Shown piece by piece: positions 1-3,986 of a DNA stretch of 5,520 nt. This DNA comes from an uncultured Clostridium sp. (lineage in GTDB: Bacteria; Bacillota; Clostridia; TANB77; CAG-508), in contig CALYZR010000054.1 of assembly GCA_945610215.1 (NCBI GenBank), positions 1 to 5,520 on the forward strand. The letters run 5' to 3'. Under the pieces are notes generated by a model. That model did not search any database and was not told the origin of the DNA. It worked only from the letters and a program-made list of their open reading frames with translations. The position numbers were made by a program, and so were the translations under genes. Each line of letters starts with the position of its first letter. Positions within the stretch are counted from its first letter, which is position 1.

Positions 1-1056
1 TTTAGAAATTTTATTTTCTATAATTTCGTTAATATCAAAATTTACTTTTAGTTCAAATCCTATTTTAGATTTTTCCGCTTCTAGTTTCATGTATTCTAAT
101 AAATTATCTATGCTAAAAATATTTGTTTTAGGAAGTTCGTTTTCTTTACTTATTGAAGCTACCTCTTCTTTATATTCTTTTGATAATTCATTTAATGAAG
201 ATAGTATATCGGCATATTCTTCTGCAAATTCTTCGTTTGCTTGTAATTTATAACCTAATTTTGTTACTGCTTTTTCCATTGCAGAAAGTCTATGATTATA
301 TTTATGATTTATTTCTAAAACATTTGCTAATTCCAATTCTAAGTTCTTTATAGTTTCATCTTTTTCTTTAATTTGCTCTTGTTGGATTTCTACTGTTCTT
401 TCTTTCATTTTTTCTTTATAGTATTTTTTAATACTTTTCTTTATCCAATATATCATTAAAAATGCTCCTATTATAAATAAAATAAAAAATATAGTTCCAA
501 TTTTTACATTAGAATATACAAAATATATTGTATATGTTATTAAAATTATTATTGAAATTACTAAACCTATTATTTTTAATCTATTATTTGTTATTTCATT
601 ATTTATAAATGTAAATCCATATTTAAATCTCTTTATTCTGAAAAACAAATATATTAGCATAAATTGAATTATTCCGATTATAATGTATTCAATTATATTT
701 TGCTTAGTCAAATTTAATTTATTTATTTTCATAAATATATAATTGACTATACTCGCAAAAATCATGGCTATTATACTCATTGCATTAGTTATTGCTGAAA
801 GGAACATTCCTCTTTGAATTTTTGTACTTGAAAAAATGGAATATATTATGCTGAACATAATATAATATATTGGATACGCTAATATAATAGTAGTCTGACT
901 TCTTATAAGAGTATATATTATTCCAGCAAATAAACATAACACTAACAGTAACAATTTGCTTTCAATTTTCTTATTTGTTATTTTGGTGACTGTATAATAA
1001 TTAGAAATACTCATAAAAAATATTTTTGTAAGTGGTATATACCATGGTAATGACAT
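1..1056 (-). CDS. GHKL/AgrC-like membrane sensor histidine kinase, 3' end cut by window edge
   Basis: The frame is open for 352 codons from an ATG at 1056 to the left edge, so the C-terminus is missing. The N-terminal half is very hydrophobic, with about six membrane segments (roughly residues 33-52, 56-75, 84-109, 121-139, 162-181 and 186-205). A charged coiled-coil-like linker follows (213-248). Residues 251-257 read HKYNHRL and align with the HDYxNxL histidine box of AgrC-type kinases, making H251 the predicted autophosphorylation site. Residues 318-334 (LLEYMKLEAEKSKIGFE) match the lead-in to a GHKL ATPase domain; the N, G1 and G2 boxes would lie beyond the edge. The start is supported by AAGAAGGA at 1063-1070, six bases upstream. 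Such kinases sense extracellular peptides or envelope signals and phosphorylate a response regulator. The Spo0A-like regulator at 2089-2877 is a candidate partner, but separate transcription is likely. The class is confident; ligand and partner are inferred. Confidence 0.85.
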   Translation of the reverse strand, partial: MSLPWYIPLTKIFFMSISNYYTVTKITNKKIESKLLLLVLCLFAGIIYTLIRSQTTIILAYPIYYIMFSIIYSIFSSTKIQRGMFLSAITNAMSIIAMIFASIVNYIFMKINKLNLTKQNIIEYIIIGIIQFMLIYLFFRIKRFKYGFTFINNEITNNRLKIIGLVISIIILITYTIYFVYSNVKIGTIFFILFIIGAFLMIYWIKKSIKKYYKEKMKERTVEIQQEQIKEKDETIKNLELELANVLEINHKYNHRLSAMEKAVTKLGYKLQANEEFAEEYADILSSLNELSKEYKEEVASISKENELPKTNIFSIDNLLEYMKLEAEKSKIGFELKVNFDINEIIENKISK

Positions 1057-1092
1057 ATATTTTCCTTCTTATCTATTATTTTAATATAATTT

Positions 1093-1121
1093 ATTATAAT
1101 AGATACACCTTACATAAGCAA
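1093..1121 (-). promoter_or_regulatory. Probable sigma-A promoter of the histidine kinase gene
   Basis: On the minus strand, a perfect TATAAT (-10, 1093-1098) lies 17 bp downstream of TTGCTT (-35, 1116-1121). The start point would be near 1086, giving a leader of about 30 bases that contains the kinase RBS. The -35 matches consensus only in TTG. The position, after the transposase stop codon and before the kinase, means the kinase can be expressed independently of upstream genes. Confidence 0.5.
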
Positions 1122-1142
1122 TAATATTTTTTATTATTTATA

Positions 1143-1643
1143 TTATATAAAATATTTGTCCTTATTCCAATTTATTGGATTGTTATTTATATATTGAATT
1201 ATTTCTATATACTCTCTTTCGTTTCTAATTATATGTTCATAATAGTTCCTCTGCCAAATTTTATTATTAATTTCTTTATTTGTTAATCTTTTAAATGTAG
1301 AAATCAACGAAGGAATTATAGCATTTGTAGGGGTCGGCGTCCCCGACGACCCTTTTTCTTCTATTATTTCACAAATCATATGTATATGATTTGGCATTAT
1401 TACATAATAACTAATGCATATATTTTCATATGTTTTATTTATAGATTTTATATATTTGTCTGCTACTTTTCCCTCATATAACAAATTACTTTGTGTTTCA
1501 TTTGTTTTTTCTTTAAATATTATATTAGATAAAATGCATTTTCTATTTTTAGTACAAATTGTTATAAAGTACATTCCTAGTTGAGAATAATTATATTCTT
1601 TTATTCTTATTTCTTTTCTTTTTTGTATTTTATTATATTCCAT
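1143..1643 (-). CDS. REP-associated tyrosine transposase (RAYT, Y1/IS200-like HUH family)
   Basis: This 166-aa protein is of normal length for the family and appears intact. It has the usual N-terminal strand (YFITICTKNRK, residues 25-35), the metal-binding HUH motif in MPNHIHM (H86 and H88), and a C-terminal WQRNYYEHIIR (130-140) whose Y135 is the likely catalytic tyrosine. The family nicks single-stranded DNA at hairpins flanked by a GTAG-type tetranucleotide and is linked to REP elements. Two matching hairpins are present here: one inside the gene, encoding residues 98-106 (GSSGTPTPT), and one 66 bp upstream of the start. I see no good Shine-Dalgarno before the ATG at 1643, so translation is probably weak, as would suit a domesticated transposase. 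No terminal inverted repeats or target-site duplication were found. The assignment is strong; whether it is active is unknown. Confidence 0.9.
   Translation of the reverse strand: MEYNKIQKRKEIRIKEYNYSQLGMYFITICTKNRKCILSNIIFKEKTNETQSNLLYEGKVADKYIKSINKTYENICISYYVIMPNHIHMICEIIEEKGSSGTPTPTNAIIPSLISTFKRLTNKEINNKIWQRNYYEHIIRNEREYIEIIQYINNNPINWNKDKYFI
1326..1352 (+). repeat. REP-like GTAG hairpin inserted in frame in the RAYT gene
   Basis: This is a 27-bp GC-rich island in AT-rich DNA. It begins TGTAG, so the GTAG tetranucleotide is at 1327-1330. An imperfect palindrome follows: GGGTCG (1331-1336) pairs with CGACCC (1347-1352), with a G·A mismatch, an inner CG/CG pair and the loop TCCC (1340-1343). 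The layout of tetranucleotide plus imperfect hairpin is that of REP elements processed by RAYTs. It occupies exactly nine codons of the transposase (residues 98-106). It matches the 1710-1736 copy, in opposite orientation, at 26 of 27 positions. Confidence 0.8.
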
Positions 1644-1676
1644 ACTATTATTTTATCATTTACTTTGAGTGTTTTT

Positions 1677-1683
1677 TGTCGAA
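1677..1683. promoter_or_regulatory. Sequence matching the Spo0A '0A box' (TGTCGAA)
   Basis: The plus strand reads TGTCGAA, identical to the core 0A box bound by Spo0A in Bacillus and Clostridium. It lies 34 bp upstream of the transposase start, and on the minus strand it contains TCGACA, a 5/6 match to a -35 hexamer. A convincing -10 at proper spacing is lacking. A Spo0A-domain regulator is encoded nearby, but its recognition helix differs from Spo0A, and a 7-bp match can be chance. Confidence 0.25.
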
Positions 1684-1709
1684 CCATTGTATCTTAATAC
1701 TATTTTTTC

Positions 1710-1736
1710 GGGTCGTCGAGGACGCCGACCCCTACA
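1710..1736 (-). repeat. Second REP-like GTAG hairpin, inverted relative to the intragenic copy
   Basis: Read on the minus strand, this is TGTAG followed by the same imperfect hairpin (GGGTCG/CGACCC with an inner CG pair) and the loop TCCT. It differs from the 1326-1352 copy by one base, in the loop. It lies between the transposase start and the terminator at 1738-1776, immediately next to that terminator's A/T tract. Together the two copies form an inverted pair around the 5' part of the transposase gene. Confidence 0.8.
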
Positions 1737-1737
1737 A

Positions 1738-1776
1738 AAAAAATGCTACTAACCAATTAGTTTAGTAGCATTTTTT
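1738..1776 (-). terminator. Strong intrinsic terminator after the 15-codon ORF, probably bidirectional
   Basis: The arms ATGCTACTAA (1743-1752) and TTAGTAGCAT (1762-1771) pair perfectly around a 9-base loop, and the flanking A and T tracts lengthen the stem. On the minus strand the stem is followed by a run of T. The stop codon of the short ORF at 1785-1832 lies 8 bp before it. The plus strand also ends in TTTTTT, so the element could work in both directions, but no plus-strand gene leads into it. Confidence 0.85.
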
Positions 1777-1784
1777 ATTTAAAA

Positions 1785-1832
1785 TTAAACTCCTAATATT
1801 TTTCTTAAATACTCTAAAAATTCTGCCCACAT
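1785..1832 (-). CDS. Candidate 15-aa peptide gene between response regulator and kinase
   Basis: The predicted peptide is MWAEFLEYLRKILGV, ending in TAA. Three things argue for translation. AAAGGGGG stands 8 bases before the ATG, a terminator follows the stop codon, and the coordinates agree with a small self-contained unit. The peptide would form an amphipathic helix, with W2, F5/L6, L9 and I12/L13 on one face and E4, E7, R10 and K11 on the other. It has no cysteine and no signal peptide, so it does not look like an AgrD precursor. I do not recognise the family. Possibilities are a membrane-associating regulatory peptide, a signal for the nearby GHKL kinase, or a leader peptide of a structured RNA. 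The position between a Spo0A-like regulator and a kinase on the same strand is suggestive only. Without homologues, chance cannot be excluded for an ORF this short. Confidence 0.5.
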   Translation of the reverse strand: MWAEFLEYLRKILGV

Positions 1833-1840
1833 ATTCAATA

Positions 1841-1848
1841 CCCCCTTT
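1841..1848 (-). promoter_or_regulatory. Very strong Shine-Dalgarno site of the 15-codon ORF
   Basis: On the minus strand this reads AAAGGGGG, followed by 8 bases and then the ATG at 1832. Five consecutive G residues are striking in DNA this AT-rich. Upstream (about 1853-1898) the minus strand is a nearly G-free A/C/T stretch that should stay single-stranded and leave the site accessible. Confidence 0.6.
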
Positions 1849-1906
1849 CTCTTAACATATTTTTTTGTTTTTTTGTTTATTTTGGTTTTTATAGCTTTAT
1901 GTTAAC

Positions 1907-1958
1907 AAGAAAGGTTGCATACGCTTATTCACTTTGAATTTAATATGTAACCTTTCTT
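1907..1958 (-). repeat. Inverted-repeat stem-loop with nested hairpin upstream of the 15-codon ORF
   Basis: AAGAAAGGTT (1907-1916) pairs perfectly with AACCTTTCTT (1949-1958). After one G·T position, GCATA/TATGT extends the stem to about 15 bp. The loop contains a second small hairpin, ATTCA-CTT-TGAAT on the plus strand. The weak position is a G·U wobble in plus-strand RNA but an A·C mismatch in minus-strand RNA, so the structure does not settle which strand is used. It abuts the next stem-loop at 1959 without a gap. It could be a leader RNA structure or an operator-like dyad. Confidence 0.6.
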
Positions 1959-1968
1959 TATTGTACAA
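1940..1968 (-). promoter_or_regulatory. Weak candidate promoter for the 15-codon ORF
   Basis: On the minus strand, TTGTAC (1963-1968) and TATTAA (1940-1945) are separated by 17 bp. Matches to consensus are partial (3/6 and 4/6). If used, the -35 would overlap the TTGTACAA palindrome, and the transcript would run about 195 bases to the terminator at 1738-1776. The alternative is read-through from the response regulator gene past the 2020-2059 terminator. Confidence 0.2.
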
Positions 1969-2021
1969 TGAAAAATGTTGTGCCTAGGGGCACAGGTAAA
2001 AGTCGATTTCTTTGTACAATA
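1959..2021 (-). repeat. Long imperfect stem-loop framed by two TTGTACAA palindromes
   Basis: TATTGTACAA (1959-1968) is the exact reverse complement of TTGTACAATA (2012-2021). Inside them GAAA (1970-1973) pairs with TTTC (2007-2010). The apex is a perfect hairpin, TGTGCC-TAGG-GGCACA (1979-1994). Because TTGTACAA is itself palindromic, the two copies could instead be tandem protein-binding sites about 51 bp apart. The element lies between the terminator of the response regulator gene and the stem-loop at 1907-1958. I do not recognise a known riboswitch or RNA family in it. Confidence 0.55.
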
Positions 2022-2059
2022 AAAAAATACTACTAAAATTTGTAATTTTTAGTAGTATT
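2020..2059 (-). terminator. Intrinsic terminator of the response regulator gene
   Basis: On the minus strand, AATACTACTAAAA (2047-2059) pairs with TTTTAGTAGTATT (2026-2038). The 13-bp stem is followed by a T7 tract (2021-2027). It begins 29 bp after the regulator stop codon. The plus strand lacks a T tract, so it acts for minus-strand transcripts only. Confidence 0.85.
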
Positions 2060-2088
2060 CTGGTTTATAATATTTGATTATTTATGAG

Positions 2089-2877
2089 TTATATTGATTT
2101 CTTGATTTTCTCAACATAGTAATAAATTAGTTCTGTTGGTGTTGGAACTCCAGTGTTATAATTTACCGCTGCTGTATAATATTTTTGTAAATCCTCTATT
2201 GAGGACTTTCTCCATGCATGTTCAATTGCTGTTTGAATTGAACGTCCTATTGTACTATTTCCTTTCTTATATTTTTTTGCTAAATGTAAAAATACATTTT
2301 CTTTATCTTTATCGTTTTCTATTATATAAATAATAGCGTCATGTATATACTTCCTTCCTATTAAATGGGGGCTAATTCCTATTAAGTTTAATTCTCTATT
2401 TATTCTGTCTGAAAGTTTATTTCTAACTTCATTTACTGTTTCCGTATTTTTAATTTTATTTCTGCTTTCCACTCTATTTATTTTACAAAGTAATAATATA
2501 TTTTCTATAATTAGTTCTGGCGAATAGTCATCTTTTAATTTATGAAATATTAAATCTGCTCCATTATTGTGTGCATATGTGTACACTGTTTTTGAAGATA
2601 TATTTGTGGTTATAACTATTACTGGTTTTACATCTAAATTAAGTTCTTTAATTTGTTCTAAAACTTGAAGCCCAGAGCCTTCTCCATTATTTAATTCTAT
2701 ATCTAGTATAATTACATCTGGAACATAGACCTTTATATCTTTAATTGCTTCCTTTGAAGAATTAGCTATTTTTACTAGTTTAACGTCATCTCTTGCATCT
2801 ACATAATCCTTAATAATTTTGCAGTCTTGTATATCGTCTTCGACTAAAAGTATATTTATTATTCCATTTTTGCTCAT
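2089..2877 (-). CDS. Response regulator with Spo0A-type C-terminal DNA-binding domain
   Basis: The 262-aa protein has a CheY-like receiver (about 7-130) with the acidic pair D14/D15, phospho-acceptor D59 in VIILDIEL, T90 in VIVITT and K113 in IFHK. A linker (about 135-155) leads to a Spo0A_C-type domain. The recognition region (208-222, STIGRSIQTAIEHAW) aligns with the Spo0A recognition helix, ending in the hallmark AIExAW, and residues 243-258 (GVPTPTELIYYYVEKI) match its PTNSEFI segment. R212 is kept, but the positions of Spo0A E213 and R217 are G211 and Q215, so the DNA target may differ. Length is close to Spo0A (267 aa in B. subtilis), but the neighbours are not those of spo0A (spoIVB, recN), so I call it a paralogue. 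The start is set by AAAGAGGTG at 2885-2893. It probably controls transcription after phosphorylation, possibly by the kinase at 1-1056. Confidence 0.88.
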   Translation of the reverse strand: MSKNGIINILLVEDDIQDCKIIKDYVDARDDVKLVKIANSSKEAIKDIKVYVPDVIILDIELNNGEGSGLQVLEQIKELNLDVKPVIVITTNISSKTVYTYAHNNGADLIFHKLKDDYSPELIIENILLLCKINRVESRNKIKNTETVNEVRNKLSDRINRELNLIGISPHLIGRKYIHDAIIYIIENDKDKENVFLHLAKKYKKGNSTIGRSIQTAIEHAWRKSSIEDLQKYYTAAVNYNTGVPTPTELIYYYVEKIKKSI

Positions 2878-2954
2878 ATTGATACACCTCTTTATACTCT
2901 AGGAAAAAATATATCACACACTGCTCATTTTTTCTACTTCTTGCTCAAATATAA

Positions 2955-2983
2955 TTGTCATTTCGTGTTTTTATTACTCTAAT
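2955..2983 (+). promoter_or_regulatory. Probable distal sigma-A promoter of dtd
   Basis: TTGTCA (2955-2960, 5/6) and TCTAAT (2978-2983, 5/6) are separated by the ideal 17 bp. Transcription would start near 2990 and leave an untranslated leader of about 115 bases before the dtd start. A second candidate closer to the gene is listed separately; I cannot tell which is used. Confidence 0.45.
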
Positions 2984-3051
2984 AGTTATATTATGTGTTT
3001 TATATTTATCTAAATATTCACATATTTTTAACTATTTTGTGATGTTTTTTA

Positions 3052-3081
3052 TTTACTTATTACATATTTTTGTGGTAAAAT
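3052..3081 (+). promoter_or_regulatory. Alternative proximal promoter of dtd (extended -10)
   Basis: TAAAAT (3076-3081) is preceded by TGG, giving an extended -10, with TTTACT (3052-3057) 18 bp upstream. Transcription would start near 3088, only a few bases before the Shine-Dalgarno sequence. Confidence 0.35.
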
Positions 3082-3090
3082 GCAACAAAC

Positions 3091-3098
3091 AAGGAGGG
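3091..3098 (+). promoter_or_regulatory. Shine-Dalgarno site that fixes the dtd start
   Basis: AAGGAGGG lies six bases before the ATG at 3105. It decides against the longer in-frame reading from 2955, whose extra 50 hydrophobic residues have no counterpart in the family. Confidence 0.85.
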
Positions 3099-3104
3099 TA
3101 TAAT

Positions 3105-3542
3105 ATGAGATTTTTAGTTCAAAGAGTTACAGAAGCTAGTGTTACAGTTGATAATAATGTTACTGGAAAAATAGGAAAAGGTTATTTAGTTTTGATAGGA
3201 ATTACTCATAATGATACTAAAGATAATGCTGATTATTTAATTAATAAATTATTAAATTTAAGAGTTTTTTGTGATGAAAATGATAAAATGAATTTAAATA
3301 TTAATCAAGTTAAAGGTGAGCTTTTGCTTGTTTCTCAATTCACATTGTATGCAAATACTTCTCATGGGAATAGACCAGATTTTTTAGAAGCAGCTAAGCC
3401 AGCCTATGCTGAAGAATTATATGAATATATTATTCAAAAATGTAAAGATAAAGGAATAAAGGTTCAAACAGGATTATTTGGTGCAGATATGAAAGTACAT
3501 CTACTAAATGATGGACCTGTTACTATTATGTTAGAAAAATAA
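3105..3542 (+). CDS. dtd: D-aminoacyl-tRNA deacylase
   Basis: This 145-aa protein is a full-length DTD, a dimeric cytosolic proofreading enzyme that removes D-amino acids (and glycine mischarged on tRNA-Ala) from aminoacyl-tRNA. It starts MRFLVQRVTEASVTVD, as family members do. It carries the SQFTL motif (77-81), which lines the active site, and the TGLFGADMKV region (122-131). The NDGPVT motif (135-140) includes the Gly-cisPro pair, G137-P138, which reaches into the partner subunit's site and gives chiral discrimination. All key motifs are intact. It is the only plus-strand protein gene, transcribed divergently from the response regulator and convergently with the 144-aa gene, with only 9 bp between the two stop codons. 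Its usual clostridial neighbour relA is absent. Function is confident. Confidence 0.97.
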   Translation: MRFLVQRVTEASVTVDNNVTGKIGKGYLVLIGITHNDTKDNADYLINKLLNLRVFCDENDKMNLNINQVKGELLLVSQFTLYANTSHGNRPDFLEAAKPAYAEELYEYIIQKCKDKGIKVQTGLFGADMKVHLLNDGPVTIMLEK

Positions 3543-3551
3543 ATTTATATG

Positions 3552-3986
3552 CTATCTTAAAAATATATTTTTTATTTTGTTTATAATTTTTTTTATTATT
3601 GACTCTTTATATTCAATAATAGAACTGCTTTCTGTTATATTTTCTTTTTTCTTGAAGATTTCATTTGGATTAAATTGAACTTGTAAATGTTCTTGATATT
3701 TTTTTTCATTCTTTGCATATATTTCTTTTAATCTTTGCTTTTCTTCTTCATCTTCGCACCAGTATTGCAAGTTAAGTAGAGCAATAATAGCTAAAGTTTC
3801 TTCTTTTAATTTTTGATTTTTTATAGGTATTTGCGAATTTATTTTTTTTATATAATTTGCGTCTTTCTCTTCTCTAAAAAAATTTCTTAATTTTTTTGGT
3901 ATTTTATTCTTTTGTTCATTACTTATCAATTCTAGAAATTCATCTATTTCTGAATATGCTTGTCTTACGTTTATTGATACTCCCAT
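3552..3986 (-). CDS. Conserved-looking hypothetical protein, second gene of a two-gene operon
   Basis: This 144-aa protein has no signal peptide and no clear membrane span. The middle (about 28-103) is the most protein-family-like part: NKIPKKLRNFF (27-37), KEETLAIIALLNLQYWCEDEE (61-81) and NEKKYQEHL (93-101), probably helical. The last 22 residues (from about 123) form a basic amphipathic helix that might touch a membrane. It resembles uncharacterised proteins I have seen in clostridial genomes, but I know no function. Its ATG at 3986 immediately follows the TAA of the 410-aa gene, so translation is probably coupled by termination-reinitiation. GGAG lies 9 bases upstream, inside the preceding gene. 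The gene ends convergently, 9 bp from dtd, and I see no terminator between them. Confidence 0.75.
   Translation of the reverse strand: MGVSINVRQAYSEIDEFLELISNEQKNKIPKKLRNFFREEKDANYIKKINSQIPIKNQKLKEETLAIIALLNLQYWCEDEEEKQRLKEIYAKNEKKYQEHLQVQFNPNEIFKKKENITESSSIIEYKESIIKKIINKIKNIFLR

Noticed and set aside
153..353. Plus-strand ORF of 66 codons
   Set aside because: It is a leucine-rich antisense shadow of the histidine kinase linker and H-box region, with no ribosome binding site.
1785..1832. Reading the short peptide as an AgrD-type cyclic peptide precursor
   Set aside because: It has no cysteine or serine for ring formation, no acidic C-terminal recognition segment, no AgrB-like gene nearby, and is far too short.
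1837..1860. Seven-codon upstream ORF (MLRERGY) overlapping the peptide gene's Shine-Dalgarno
   Set aside because: It has no ribosome binding site of its own and overlaps the SD in a way easily explained by chance.
2002..2006. Second GTCGA core, AGTCGAT, as another 0A box
   Set aside because: It matches only 5 of 7 positions and lies inside the stem-loop at 1959-2021. A similar TTCGACT at 2839-2845 is inside coding sequence.
2136..2333. Plus-strand ORF of 65 codons
   Set aside because: It is antisense to the well-supported Spo0A-like domain and has no initiation signal.
2955..3104. In-frame N-terminal extension of dtd with about 50 hydrophobic residues
   Set aside because: Family members start at MRFLVQRV. 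A strong Shine-Dalgarno lies six bases before the ATG at 3105, and the upstream stretch holds promoter-like sequences.
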